64,000 nt of DNA from Planctomycetota bacterium (GTDB lineage: Bacteria; Planctomycetota; Planctomycetia; Pirellulales; Pirellulaceae): positions 1-64,000 of the forward strand of contig VGZA01000015.1 in assembly GCA_016872775.1 (NCBI GenBank), written 5' to 3'. The position numbers were made by a program, and so were the translations under genes. Shown here one piece after another: positions 55,001-63,981 of the stretch. The stretch's first letter is position 1. The number at the start of each line of letters is the position of its first letter. The notes under the pieces are model-generated. The model did no database searches and was not told the origin of the DNA. It saw nothing but the letters and a program-made list of their open reading frames with translations.

Positions 55001-55488
55001 CGCCGGTCAACGCTGCGGTGGGCATGCACGATGTCGCAACGTTGAAACGCATGTGGCGTGAACAAGTTTTCACCCAGCATCAAACGGAAAGAGGCCGAAC
55101 CGAGCAACGTTTGGCGCCCAAATTCCGGGTATTGCTTCGTCTGTTCGAAGAACCGGTCGAGATCGACAAATTCGAGGAAGGGTTTCCGCGTTTCGCCGCG
55201 CAGGCTTTTCAGCAGTTGATCGAAGTATGCCTCCAGGGATTTCAAGTCGCGCTTGCCGATTCCACGCGTTTTGCTCCGCAGAGAATCCCGAGCGAACGCG
55301 AAATCGTCGTCCGGGTCGACCGGCGCGAGAGCCTGAAACGTTTGCAGCGGGACGGCGATTGCGACGAGGACAATCAGGGTGATGACCGCGAAAACGGCCA
55401 GGGCCCCGAGCCAGCATCCGCGACGGCCGCCGTGGGCCGTTTCGGCCTGGACGATTTCAAATGGAGGGTGGGTAGGGCCGTACGACAT
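52036..55488 (-). CDS. Very large membrane-anchored TPR-like protein
   Basis: 1150 residues. One membrane helix at ~28-48 (WLGALAVFAVITLIVLVAIA) anchors the protein; the rest lies on one side. Residues ~80-210 form a compact region (LRLMLGENLFTPHAFQRCDI, EFAVPMIWWLTSYQGEWRIY) that looks like a separate domain. From ~260 on, helical TPR-like units prevail (ALLLAAAYNATYLDRGRATL, SLRALERYEAVLGTGPDIGR, AKAEYFLRRAVDL-type), with Pro/Ala linkers, and the end is beta-rich (RRVVVLNRLGSAEEQLELTN). No enzyme motif is recognised. The upstream neighbour is divergent; a VOC gene follows. Confidence 0.75.
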   Translation of the reverse strand: MSYGPTHPPFEIVQAETAHGGRRGCWLGALAVFAVITLIVLVAIAVPLQTFQALAPVDPDDDFAFARDSLRSKTRGIGKRDLKSLEAYFDQLLKSLRGETRKPFLEFVDLDRFFEQTKQYPEFGRQTLLGSASFRLMLGENLFTPHAFQRCDIVHAHRSVDRRDLTLMTYCWEGEFAVPMIWWLTSYQGEWRIYDWNALPFGERASQRIARRCSGSEFSDFYDRLARWDLPSTLDSDSPNYREAMEQLFIDVDAGRVPDNLRGALLLAAAYNATYLDRGRATLEALKRCRHPDQLPGFHYLEALVRDYQGNRESSLRALERYEAVLGTGPDIGRMKARLLANLGRHDEAHATWRGLLQFLPENEQVLRECLFSSPGRPPDELARVLTRLPTLESFLLSTAADSTDPAHARHIEWLAEFAREHLPDSCADCFLSGALARLKDDIPQAEYFLRRAVDLFQQPKTAPAGAATTVASPAGAPTAIARGSALPDEEDPLLRSPLEYLRAMLLDEDADVLSIYSIGDDREEAFQYLAMQYELGEIPAAGFHRVVQRHHELQPASPAGIIAWSRYLRYQSREEESIDLLTSSIDSGIHNQELLDEWVQRMVRSGRAVEAYRKYPRPILSPGKTPFEPIAVHCVGEPLRDQFAALIAAHRSSFPSDAMLPIYESIIAAHEQRWEEADAMLAAQLATTGDASQRSVLTQSRVQLRLRAERLAEIIPQVDPTGEYFGLVMRHAIELRQWQVAEQLLVWQRGAQQPVEQQVYWSAELAAKMGNDVECVRGLLLRPEQLLNSPLAYILRRRLLHSLLRLHRTDEAWNQAESWWNHDNDTIHCLMVAIARRDVENALRIAESLRNSGGSTAELYLADTIVEPLWSPEFTQFRQQFPPHVTYRYPDFRLIAIWRTPPSDPRAIALAVTQSIQGGDVASLDDQIPPQDKTISFGSDARAGLLTQMHGPLVVDGQEIRAGDGSMSGLSTTGAWCEITLLGPESDLYGKSRSRLMQGLFDTGCSALYLPQFRRLVPLTPPVLERLTRESEADWSHFPTVTVDLYPADESRNATVVSRRVRRQIGRQLVSAATGTRRVVVLNRLGSAEEQLELTNIQPPSGTQVLRGRLTANSRLDPRLRRGEFVEFTTDEILEMSAAPAESVHSGGT

Positions 55489-55621
55489 AGGCGATTAACC
55501 TAGCACACCGGGGGTTACGCTCACGTCCCGAGGCCGACAGCGGAGTCCGATCGATTTCAAACCGTTGAGGCAGTTAAGTTTATCGCAGTATGCCGGGGAA
55601 CTCGCAAGAGTGGTGAGGCCG

Positions 55622-57949
55622 ATGTCGCTGGTCAGGCTACCAGCGTCACGTATAATTACGCAAGCCTGTCGTGGCGTCGACGTGGTGGTGCCGCGATCCA
55701 GGGCCATGTGCCGGAGACAGGTCGTGTTCTGCATACCGAACAGATCGGACTGGAGACGCCCAATCGCGCCACCGGCGGTTCGCCATCGATTGCTGCTGTT
55801 CGCGCTCTGCGCGGTCGGTCTGGCCTCTTCCGCACCGGTTTTACTCGACGCGCGTTCCGTCATCGCCGACGAGGTCCCCCCTCCTGCCCTAGTCCAGCCG
55901 GTCGACGTCCATTTGCTTACCTTGCCGCTGCCGATTACCGGATCGGTCGACACGAACGCGATGCAGACGATCGATCGGGCCTTGCGGAACCTGTCGACGG
56001 ACGGCCCCCGACCGATTCTAGTGATCGAGTTCCGTGGTTCGGACGAGCAGACCGGAGTGGGAAGTCAGTTCGAGCGATCGTTGGCGCTGGCGCGATTCCT
56101 GGCCGGAGACCGCTTGCGACGAGTGCGAACCGTCGCTTACGTGCCGCACACATTACAAGGTCACGCAGTTCTGGTCGCGCTAGCCTGCGAAGAGATCATC
56201 GTCGCTCCGGATGCAACGTTCGGGGAGGCTGGTCTTGGCGAGTCGTTCATCGATCCGACGATGCGGCGCGGCTACGAGGAGGTCGCGGAACGGCGCAGGG
56301 TCATCCCGGCGCCCGTCGCGATCGGAATGCTGGATCGCAACGCCGACGTTTTCAAAGTGCAGACCAGCGAGGGAGTACGCTATGCCAGCGGCGCCGAATT
56401 GGAGGCGTTGCAGAAAGAATCGGCCGTGCGCGCTGTCGACCGGGTCATTCCGGCCGGTGAAATGGGACGATTCAGCGGCCGGGAACTCCGCTTGACGTAT
56501 GGATTCGCCAGCCACCTGGCGGCGGACAAGAATGAACTGGCCAATGCCCTCAAGATACCGTTGGCTCGACTGCAACAGGATCCTTCGCTCCAAAACGGAT
56601 GGCACGCCGTGCGTGTCGATCTGCGAGGCCCGATCAACCGAACGACCATGAACTGGGTAACCCGGTCACTGCAATCCCGGCTGGAACAGAATACGACGAA
56701 CTTCATCTGCCTCGCAATCGACTCCTCGGGAGGCGACTTGTCCGCCAGTTTGAACTTTGCCCAGTTCCTGGCAAGGCTCGACCCGGCCCGCGTCCGAACG
56801 GTCGCCTTCGTGCCGGAACAGGCTCGAGCGGATGCCGCGCTGATTGCATTGGCTTGCCAGCAGCTAGTCGTCGGCGGCAACGCCATCCTGGGCGGGCCGG
56901 GAGAACGGATCGACAGGGAACAGCTTGCGGAGTTGGGACAGCCGCTTTCGGTCATGGCGATGGAACGAGGGACCAACTGGTCGTTGCCACTTGCACTGGT
57001 CGATTCGTCCGTACGTGTATTCAAATACACCCGCGAAGGCACGGGCGAAATCCGCTACTTGTCGGTTGACGAACTTGACTCGATGAAGGATGCCGCACCG
57101 TGGAAGCAGGATGCCTCAATTTCCACGGCGGACGGCCTGCACGGTCGCGACGCGGAAGAGTTAGGATTGGCTCAGTTTCGCGCCGACCGATTCGACGAAA
57201 TGTTGCGGCTGTATTCGCTGGAGTCCGAACCCGAGACGATTCGTCCCAATTGGGCCCACGAGTTCATCGAGGGACTGGCCGATCCAAAAATCGCCGGGTT
57301 GCTGCTGTTCGTCGCCTGGTTCGCCCTGATGATCGAGTTCATGACTCCGGCATTTACGGGCGCGGGGCTGGTTTCGGGCATCTGCTTTGTGTTGTACTTC
57401 TGGAGCCAGTTCCTGCATGGCACCGCGGGATGGCTGGAAATTGTGCTGTTCCTGTGTGGCGCCGTTTGCGTGATCATCGAGATCTTCCTGTTGCCAGGGT
57501 TTGGCATTGTGGGACTGACCGGAGGCGCGTTGATGATCGTCTCGATCGTTCTGGCCAGCCAGACCTTCGTAATCCCCAGCAATACGTACCAGCTGGACCA
57601 GTTTCCCAAATCACTGCTGATGATGGTGGCGGCGGTCGGTGGCGCCTGTATTTCCCTGGGGCTAATGCGGCGGTACATGCACCGGGCACCGTTCTTGCGG
57701 CGGTTGATGCTGCCTCCCGTGGATCTGGAGACATTGCAGGAATTGGGCAAGCGCGAGTCGCTGGTTGACTTTACCTATCTGCACGGCAAACGCGGGACGA
57801 CAACCACACCGTTATTGCCCTCCGGCAAAGCCCGATTCGGCGACGCGATCGTGGATGTGATCAGCGACGGGCAGATGATCGCGAACAATACACCGATCGT
57901 CGTTTCCGAGGTCATCGGGAATCGCGTGCGGGTGCGGTCGCTGAGTTGA
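55622..57949 (+). CDS. NfeD-family membrane protein with tandem ClpP-like domains
   Basis: 775 residues from ATG 55622 (GTGAGG upstream; ATG 55706 and TTG 55565 are alternatives). After a hydrophobic segment (LLLFALCAVGLASSAPVLL) come two related ClpP-fold domains, at nt ~55900-56500 and ~56600-57170: RPILVIEFRGSDEQ with AVLVALACEEIIVAPDATFG, then ICLAIDSSGGDLSASLNF with ALIALACQQLVVGGNAILGG. Four to five membrane helices (57290-57700) and an OB-like NfeD tail (SLVDFTYLHGKRG, VVSEVIGNRVRV) follow. NfeD proteins pair with stomatin-like proteins, absent here. The second domain keeps SSGGD; the first lacks a comparable serine motif, so activity is uncertain. Confidence 0.86.
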   Translation: MSLVRLPASRIITQACRGVDVVVPRSRAMCRRQVVFCIPNRSDWRRPIAPPAVRHRLLLFALCAVGLASSAPVLLDARSVIADEVPPPALVQPVDVHLLTLPLPITGSVDTNAMQTIDRALRNLSTDGPRPILVIEFRGSDEQTGVGSQFERSLALARFLAGDRLRRVRTVAYVPHTLQGHAVLVALACEEIIVAPDATFGEAGLGESFIDPTMRRGYEEVAERRRVIPAPVAIGMLDRNADVFKVQTSEGVRYASGAELEALQKESAVRAVDRVIPAGEMGRFSGRELRLTYGFASHLAADKNELANALKIPLARLQQDPSLQNGWHAVRVDLRGPINRTTMNWVTRSLQSRLEQNTTNFICLAIDSSGGDLSASLNFAQFLARLDPARVRTVAFVPEQARADAALIALACQQLVVGGNAILGGPGERIDREQLAELGQPLSVMAMERGTNWSLPLALVDSSVRVFKYTREGTGEIRYLSVDELDSMKDAAPWKQDASISTADGLHGRDAEELGLAQFRADRFDEMLRLYSLESEPETIRPNWAHEFIEGLADPKIAGLLLFVAWFALMIEFMTPAFTGAGLVSGICFVLYFWSQFLHGTAGWLEIVLFLCGAVCVIIEIFLLPGFGIVGLTGGALMIVSIVLASQTFVIPSNTYQLDQFPKSLLMMVAAVGGACISLGLMRRYMHRAPFLRRLMLPPVDLETLQELGKRESLVDFTYLHGKRGTTTTPLLPSGKARFGDAIVDVISDGQMIANNTPIVVSEVIGNRVRVRSLS

Positions 57950-57952
57950 CAA

Positions 57953-58234
57953 TCAGTCCAGGTCGAAATCGGGATTGTATTCGCGACGCGCGACGTGCGG
58001 GACCTCATCCGACCCGTTATCGCTAATCGACTCGATCCACTCCCCTTCGCCCGCATCGACGATTCCTTCCGCCGCGGCGAATTTCGAACCGACCCGACCG
58101 TGGGCCCGGTCGGCCCGATCAAAAATACCGCCATAACAGCCGTAATCGTCGTCAAATGGCGCGCAGCAAATTGTGCAGCCGCTGGCAGCCATGCATGGTG
58201 CCAGCAAGACCAGGATGCGGATCAAGCGAGTCAT
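57953..58234 (-). CDS. Small lipoprotein, Pirellulales-type
   Basis: 93 residues from ATG 58234, starting a lipoprotein signal with lipobox AASGC (MTRLIRILVLLAPCMAASGC). The mature protein begins CTICCAPFDDDYGCYGG and has the motif HGRVGSKFAAAEG. I recall similar small lipoproteins as widespread in Pirellulales, function unknown. It is convergent with the NfeD-family gene, with 3 bases between stops. Confidence 0.78.
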   Translation of the reverse strand: MTRLIRILVLLAPCMAASGCTICCAPFDDDYGCYGGIFDRADRAHGRVGSKFAAAEGIVDAGEGEWIESISDNGSDEVPHVARREYNPDFDLD

Positions 58235-58403
58235 AGGCGGAGAATTCCGGTTGGTACCTGCGATGAGCTTTTGTGCTGACGAGATCGGCAACCCCGTCCC
58301 GGCAACTTGAGGAAAGTCTGCCGATTATGCCGACTTGTCCGCCGGTTTCGGCTGCCGGACGGCTAATGCTCGGTTTTTTCTTGACGTCAATTCGCACTTC
58401 TAG

Positions 58404-58421
58404 ACGGGCCTGGAGGCCCGT
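58404..58421. repeat. Perfect hairpin followed by a further copy of its arm
   Basis: ACGGGCCT-GG-AGGCCCGT at 58404-58421 forms an 8-bp stem; CCTACGGGCCC follows at once. It lies between a small lipoprotein and the HAD-like gene. The form resembles planctomycete dispersed palindromes or a strong terminator without a T-run. Confidence 0.6.
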
Positions 58422-58487
58422 CCTACGGGCCCCATCCTGCGTCGGACCCAGGCCATGCTCGATCTGCCCATCTTACCGGGTCGCGCT

Positions 58488-59327
58488 TCAACCAGCTTTC
58501 GCGCGGGGAAACGGCAACGCGTCACCAGGCAGCGCGTCACCAGGCAGCGACCGTCGCGCGATGTTGTCTGGCTCGTGCACCAGCGGGTTCAGATCGTCGA
58601 GCCTGTCGACAGTGATATCGGCGATCTGCCCGGTGCTGCGCAATGTCGCGGTGCGTATTCCGACTCTTCGGGCTCCTTGCAATGATCGGCTGTCCGCGGC
58701 GGCGAAGAGGATTTCCGATCGCGGCATGGCGATTTCCTCGATCGCCGCGAGGTAACACTCCGCATCCGGCATGGCGACCCCCAGATCGCGCGAACTGATC
58801 GCCGATTTGAGCCGCTGGCCGATCGCCATCCTGCCCAGCTTATCCAGTAACCGTTGTTTGCATTCCGTCGTATTCGCGAGGACCACGAGATCGGCACCGC
58901 GGGTGTGCAACAGCGCGAGTGCGGCGGGGACGCCGGGCATCGGGCGCAATTCGCGTTCGTATTGTGCCCGCTTGGCCGTCGCCGCGATGGCCAGCTCGTC
59001 GATCTGGCCTTTGCGAAGCCCGACGCGGAGCAGAAAATCGCGCCAAGCGTCCCAGAAATCGCGGCGGCCACGGTACGACTCGGAAAGAAACTCCGTTTCG
59101 AACAGATGGAAAAACGGCTGGTACTGCGTGTGTAGTCCCATGCGGCCGAGTACCTTCAGCAGCCAGCGTTGCCAGGCGGTATCGTCGTAAAGTATTCCTG
59201 CGGGTTCGACGAGGATTGCCCGAAACCGGTCGGCCGCCGCGATTCCGATCGGTCGGCGTTCCGTCGTCGCGTCGAGACGGCGGCGGTCGCGGGAGTAAAT
59301 TGAGGGAATTACCCAACCTGTTTCCAT
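58488..59327 (-). CDS. Degenerate HAD-family hydrolase-like protein
   Basis: 279 residues with the overall layout of a haloacid dehalogenase-type hydrolase: a first strand FRAILVEPAGILYDD, a helical cap, LVVLANTTE (motif II), and ILFAAADSRSLQGARRVGIR (motif IV). But the nucleophile motif DxDGT is VEPAGIL, the motif III Lys region reads GVAMPDAECY, and motif IV lacks the DD pair. It therefore looks catalytically dead and may be a binding or regulatory protein. A 15-bp tandem duplication adds LPGDA near the C-terminus. It follows the cytidylyltransferase-like gene by 41 bases on the same strand. Confidence 0.8.
   Translation of the reverse strand: METGWVIPSIYSRDRRRLDATTERRPIGIAAADRFRAILVEPAGILYDDTAWQRWLLKVLGRMGLHTQYQPFFHLFETEFLSESYRGRRDFWDAWRDFLLRVGLRKGQIDELAIAATAKRAQYERELRPMPGVPAALALLHTRGADLVVLANTTECKQRLLDKLGRMAIGQRLKSAISSRDLGVAMPDAECYLAAIEEIAMPRSEILFAAADSRSLQGARRVGIRTATLRSTGQIADITVDRLDDLNPLVHEPDNIARRSLPGDALPGDALPFPRAKAG
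58519..58548 (-). repeat. 15-bp in-frame tandem duplication in the HAD-like gene
   Basis: Two perfect copies of GCGTCACCAGGCAGC (58519-58533 and 58534-58548) encode LPGDA twice in the C-terminal tail. Confidence 0.88.
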
Positions 59328-59368
59328 AGATGTTCGATTCCTTTCGAAGCGCTATGGATACTATTTCG

Positions 59369-60133
59369 TCAAACGGCGTCGGAACGATTAAGCAACGCCA
59401 TCCGATGGCGGATTTGGGGTTGGTGGTTCAGGAGCCTCGCGATCTGCTGCCAGTCGAGACTTTCGGGGCCCAATGCGTCGTAGATTGCCTGGGCATGGTC
59501 GAGATCTTCCTCGGAGTTCACGGCCAGCCTCAGATCGTCACGATCGAGCGCCTGCGGCGCGGGGAGGATGCGGGTTTGAAACAGTTGGGGGTGTGTTCGC
59601 ACGTACCGCATCGCATCCTGCCTGTCGAGCGGATCGGTCGCGTCCCGGTTGGCGCGTGCCAATGCGTCGGACCTGCACCACTCCGCGAAAAGGCCGGTGC
59701 GCGATGCAAGCGTCGCGCAGTTTCTTGAATTGCCGTAACTGATGTACTCGAATGACGGTTCGACTTGCGCTTCGCGCACCAGCCGATCGATGAGCACGGG
59801 GTCAACGAAGGGGTGATCGACGCGCACGCGCACGACCGCGTCCGCGGAAAATTTCTTGGCCGCCGCGGCGAGTCGGCCCAGCGCGTCGGCTTGTTTCCCG
59901 AAAAACACCGGTACGTTGGCCGGAGTAATCGCATCGATCAATTGCCGCCGCGGATCTCGGTAGTCGGCAACCACCACCACGGTCGAGAGCGTTTGCGCGT
60001 CGGTAACGCGGCGCACGACCCAGTCCAGAATCGAACGATTCCCGAGGCGTTTCGCCGGCAGAGAAACGGTCTGGCCGCCGGCCACCGGCGCACTGGACGC
60101 ACTGACGTCGACGAGTCCGATGGTGCTCGACAT
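59369..60133 (-). CDS. Cytidylyltransferase-like nucleotidyltransferase
   Basis: 254 residues from ATG 60133, placed by AAGGAGG 7 bases upstream. Layout resembles SpsF/NeuA-type CMP-sugar synthases: LPAKRLGNRSILDWVVRRV (normally LPSKRLPGKPLL), VRVRVDHPFVDP around the metal Asp, and LRLAVNSEEDLDHAQAIYDA. The N-terminal PxRxGS loop is shortened and Pro/Ser-rich, so NTP binding may be altered. These enzymes activate sugars for surface polysaccharides. The degenerate HAD gene follows 41 bases downstream and may be its partner. Confidence 0.78.
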   Translation of the reverse strand: MSSTIGLVDVSASSAPVAGGQTVSLPAKRLGNRSILDWVVRRVTDAQTLSTVVVVADYRDPRRQLIDAITPANVPVFFGKQADALGRLAAAAKKFSADAVVRVRVDHPFVDPVLIDRLVREAQVEPSFEYISYGNSRNCATLASRTGLFAEWCRSDALARANRDATDPLDRQDAMRYVRTHPQLFQTRILPAPQALDRDDLRLAVNSEEDLDHAQAIYDALGPESLDWQQIARLLNHQPQIRHRMALLNRSDAV

Positions 60134-60315
60134 GACCAATCCTCCTTGCTGCCGAATCCTTTCGAGGCGTCGAGGATCGCGCCGGCCGAAGCGAAGGATT
60201 CGTGGATCGAGTTTAGCAGGGATTTTCGGACCGGGTCAAGTCAAACCCTGGCGGCCGACCCTGGCAGCCGGCGATCGATCTGCTAGCATGATGCCTTCCT
60301 TCTCGGAGTTAACCG

Positions 60316-61584
60316 ATGTCCGTTGCACTCATTCGACGCAAGTTCCTCCGCGACTCGGCGACCCTGCTGGCCGGTTCCTTTGCCGTTCCCTACTTCGTCC
60401 GCGGTACGGCGTTCGGCGCCAACGACCGCGTTCAGACAGCGCACATCGGTGTGCGGAACCAGGGTTCGTCCAACCTGCGTGGATTGATCAACCAGGCTGT
60501 GGCGGTTTGCGACGTCGACCAGGAAGTGCTGGCCAAGGCCGTCAAGCAGGTCGAGCAGACGGGACGGGAATGTTTGGCATTCAGCGATTACCGGCGATTG
60601 CTGGAGCGGAAGGATGTCGACGCGGTGGTGATTTCGACGCCCGACCATTGGCACGCGTCGATGACAATTCATGCCTGCCAGGCGGGCAAGGATGTCTATT
60701 GTGAGAAGCCGTTGACTTTGACGATCCGCGAGGGGCGACGCATGGTCGACGCGGCCCGCAAGTACGAGCGTGTGGTGCAGACCGGATCGCAGCAAAGGTC
60801 GGACGCGAACTTTCGCCGAGCCTGCGAACTGGTTCGCGCGGGACGACTGGGGAAACTGCGGCAGGTGCTGGCGGGAATCCCCGCCCCCAATCACCCCGGC
60901 GCGCCGGTCCCGGATTCCGATCCACCGCCGGAACTCGACTACGACTTCTGGCTCGGGCCAGCGCCGGCCCGAGTGTATAACGCGAATCGCGTGCATTACA
61001 ACTTCCGTTTTTTTCGCGACTATTCCGGCGGCCAAATGACGAATTTTGGTGCTCACCATATTGATATCGCGCACTGGGGGATGGGCTGCGACGATCGCGG
61101 ACCGATCTCGATTCGCGGTGAAGGAACATTCCATCCGCAGCGCTGGCACGAAGTCACGGAAACTTGCCGAGTGGTCTACGAGTATCCCGACAATGTCGAG
61201 ATGATTGTCGGCCAGGGCCAGGCGGATATTCCTGAGGGGACGACTTTCATCGGCGAGCGGGGACGGATTCATGTGACCAGGGGGAAACTCACCGCTTCGG
61301 ACGAATCGCTGCTGAAAGAACCACTCGAAAGCGATTCGCCGCGTCTCTATGTCAGCGACAATCACCACAAGGACTTTCTGGACTGCATCCGGTCGCGCAA
61401 GCTTCCGATCTGCGATGTCGAGATCGGCCACCGCACCGCGACTGCCTGCCATCTGGCAAATATCGCCATTCAATTAGGCCGCCCCTTGCGCTGGGACGCC
61501 GTCAAGGAGGAATTTCCAGGCGACGCCGAAGCGAATGCCTTGCTGCAGCGTCCGTATCGAAAGCCTTGGAATCTGGAGAGTTGA
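60316..61584 (+). CDS. Gfo/Idh/MocA oxidoreductase with Tat-type signal
   Basis: 422 residues; GGAG precedes ATG 60316 by 8 bases. The N-terminus RRKFLRDSATLLAGS is a twin-arginine signal, common in planctomycete members. The dinucleotide region has lost the canonical GxGxxG (TAHIGVRNQGSSNLRGLINQ) but keeps AVCDVDQEVL. The catalytic signature CEKPLTL and the C-terminal YNFRFFRDYSGGQMTNFGAH and HHIDIAHWGMG are typical. An exported sugar oxidoreductase acting on polysaccharide-derived sugars is likely. It is divergent from the cytidylyltransferase gene. Confidence 0.92.
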   Translation: MSVALIRRKFLRDSATLLAGSFAVPYFVRGTAFGANDRVQTAHIGVRNQGSSNLRGLINQAVAVCDVDQEVLAKAVKQVEQTGRECLAFSDYRRLLERKDVDAVVISTPDHWHASMTIHACQAGKDVYCEKPLTLTIREGRRMVDAARKYERVVQTGSQQRSDANFRRACELVRAGRLGKLRQVLAGIPAPNHPGAPVPDSDPPPELDYDFWLGPAPARVYNANRVHYNFRFFRDYSGGQMTNFGAHHIDIAHWGMGCDDRGPISIRGEGTFHPQRWHEVTETCRVVYEYPDNVEMIVGQGQADIPEGTTFIGERGRIHVTRGKLTASDESLLKEPLESDSPRLYVSDNHHKDFLDCIRSRKLPICDVEIGHRTATACHLANIAIQLGRPLRWDAVKEEFPGDAEANALLQRPYRKPWNLES

Positions 61585-61593
61585 TCAACAGCA

Positions 61594-63948
61594 ATGACGA
61601 GCGAATCGGAAAGCGAGCCGAAGCCGGCGCCGCCCCATGACGGCGCGAATGGTTCCGCCGACAAACCAGTTCCCGCCGCGGAAGATTCCCCGGCGGACGC
61701 GGCGCAATTGCCCGCAGCCTCGACTAACGCGGTCTCCCAGCCGGGTTCGGCTCCAAACCCAGGGTCCGCGTCAGACCACGGCGCGCATTCCGGGCACGGC
61801 GCGAGCCTGTTCACTCGCATGCGCGAGGCGACCGGTACGGTCTACGGCGACATCGGCACTTCCGTGCTTTACACGGTGATGGAGATTACTCGGGAGACAG
61901 TGCGGTTGAAGTACGCCGACGGGGATCCGGAGTCGATGATCGCCGCGGGCGGTTCGGGCCTGGTCACCACACAGGATGCAATCGGCGGATTCAGTCTGGT
62001 ACTTTGGGCGCTGATTTTCCTGACCGTGAAATACGACCTGTTGATCATGCGCGCCGATAATCGGGGTGAAGGCGGAGATTTTGCTCTCTGGGGATTGTTG
62101 AAAGGCTATACGGGAAAAATCATGGGAGGATCGTTGCTGGCCTTCCTGATTGTCGCGGCAGCTGGATTGCTGTCTGCGGATGGGATCATCACGCCGCCGG
62201 TGAGCATGCTGGGAGCGTACGAACCTTTAGGCGAGAAATGGGCGTTGTTCGCCACCCTGGTCAGCCTGTTCGCGTTGTTCAAACCGCAGTGGCGCGGCAC
62301 GAGCAAGGTCGGCGGTATGTTCGGCTGGTTCATGATGCTGATCTGGTTTCCCTGGATCGCCATCAAGGGGATTCCCTGGGTTGTAGGGAATCCCGAGGTC
62401 TTCTCGGCGTTCAATCCGATCCATGCCGTCCGTTTTCTCTGGAGCTTTCCCAGTCTCGGCGCGTTTGTCGTTCTCGGCATGGTGGTATTGGCGATCACCG
62501 GTGGCGAAGCGAAGTATGCCGATATCGGGCATTTCGCCAAGCGCGGCGATCATACGGTACGTGAATCGGAAAGCGTCGACCCGCGAAATTCCGGGCGGCG
62601 ACCGGTGATGTTCGCATGGTTCTTTCTTGTTTTCCCCTGCCTGCTGTTGAACTATGGCGGGCAAGTCGCCTATCTGCTCCACGAAGGAGTTCCGCCGCGC
62701 GGCAATACGTTTTACGCCCTGACTTTCCGTACCGGGAATGAATCGATCGATAACGCAATCCTGGTGATCGACCTGGGCGTCTCCGCCATCGCCGCGTTCA
62801 TTGCCTCGCAGGCGCTGATCACCGGCATGTTTTCGATCGTAAAACAGGCGATCGTGCTTGGCTTCAGCCCGCGACATCTCGTGCGATACACCAACCGCGA
62901 AACGGAGGGCCAGGTCTATATTCCGGTGGTGAACTGGTCGATGTTCATCGGTTGTATCGTGGTCAGCCTGATGTTCCGCACCGCGGGTAACCTCGCGTCG
63001 GCCTACGGTATCGCGGTGACCGGAACCATGGGAATCACCACCTTGGCGTTCGGGTACGTGGCCTACTACCGCTGGCGATGGAAACTCGCGCTGGTGCTGG
63101 CGGTTTGCATTCCGATCATGTCGGTCGATTTATTATTGTTCGGCAGCAACTTGCTGAAGTTCACCAGCGGCGGTTATTTCCCCGTCATGATCGCCACCGG
63201 CTTGGTGATCATCATGATGTCCTGGCAATGGGGTCGTTCGCATCTCGCCAAGGCTTTCTACGATTTTGGCGTTCGCGATGGCAAGAGGCTGGAGTGGCTG
63301 GTCGCGCTGCGGGATATGCTGGACGAAATCGAAATCACCATCCGCGAGAACCTGCCGTTCGCGCGGTCGTTGATCCAGGGGCGGCGACGGTTGGTGGAGA
63401 GCGACCGCGCGGCGGTCTTTCTCTGCTCCCGCCCGATTCGAAGCTGCGACGACTACGTGCCCGTGAGCATGCGGATATTCCTGAAAAAATACGGCGTTCT
63501 GCCGTCTCATGTCACGTTGCTGTATGTGAATCAGATCGGCGTCGCCGAGGCGAACAGTGCGCAGCGCTACGAGGTCGTCAACCTTGGCAACGATATCGAT
63601 TCGGTCATTGTCACTTATGGCTACATGGAGCAGCCCGATATTCGCGGCGCCTTACGGGAATTGCATCGGAGGGGGCAGATTCATATCGCCGCGGAGCGGT
63701 GGATTATCGAGGTGGGTGAGGAAGAGATTTTCGTCGAACCCGACCTGTCGCTCTGGAAGCAGTTTTGGGTCGGGCTGTTCCGCTGGGTACTGAACTTCTC
63801 CACGCCAGCCCACAAGTACTTCGGGTTGACGTACGACGCGGCCATTTCCAAGGAACTGATTCCCGTCGTATTCACGGTCAAAGGCGCCAAGGTCAAGTTG
63901 CCCGAACTGGAGATCATCGAATCGGAGTTGTTGCCGACGTCGCACTGA
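61594..63948 (+). CDS. KUP-family potassium transporter
   Basis: 784 residues. Proton-coupled potassium uptake across the inner membrane. The N-terminal ~65 residues are an Ala/Pro/Ser-rich extension absent from ordinary Kup. Then come GDIGTSVLYTVM (usually GDIGTSPLYA), NRGEGGDFALWGLL (usually NHGEGGI), ADGIITPPVSMLGAYEPL (usually ADGxITPAISVL), and 11-12 membrane helices; the C-terminal domain from ~545 is soluble. It begins 10 bases after the Gfo/Idh/MocA gene but is unlikely to share its role. Confidence 0.92.
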   Translation: MTSESESEPKPAPPHDGANGSADKPVPAAEDSPADAAQLPAASTNAVSQPGSAPNPGSASDHGAHSGHGASLFTRMREATGTVYGDIGTSVLYTVMEITRETVRLKYADGDPESMIAAGGSGLVTTQDAIGGFSLVLWALIFLTVKYDLLIMRADNRGEGGDFALWGLLKGYTGKIMGGSLLAFLIVAAAGLLSADGIITPPVSMLGAYEPLGEKWALFATLVSLFALFKPQWRGTSKVGGMFGWFMMLIWFPWIAIKGIPWVVGNPEVFSAFNPIHAVRFLWSFPSLGAFVVLGMVVLAITGGEAKYADIGHFAKRGDHTVRESESVDPRNSGRRPVMFAWFFLVFPCLLLNYGGQVAYLLHEGVPPRGNTFYALTFRTGNESIDNAILVIDLGVSAIAAFIASQALITGMFSIVKQAIVLGFSPRHLVRYTNRETEGQVYIPVVNWSMFIGCIVVSLMFRTAGNLASAYGIAVTGTMGITTLAFGYVAYYRWRWKLALVLAVCIPIMSVDLLLFGSNLLKFTSGGYFPVMIATGLVIIMMSWQWGRSHLAKAFYDFGVRDGKRLEWLVALRDMLDEIEITIRENLPFARSLIQGRRRLVESDRAAVFLCSRPIRSCDDYVPVSMRIFLKKYGVLPSHVTLLYVNQIGVAEANSAQRYEVVNLGNDIDSVIVTYGYMEQPDIRGALRELHRRGQIHIAAERWIIEVGEEEIFVEPDLSLWKQFWVGLFRWVLNFSTPAHKYFGLTYDAAISKELIPVVFTVKGAKVKLPELEIIESELLPTSH

Positions 63949-63981
63949 TTCGTGAGCTGCCATTATCCGGAGACCGCTCTG

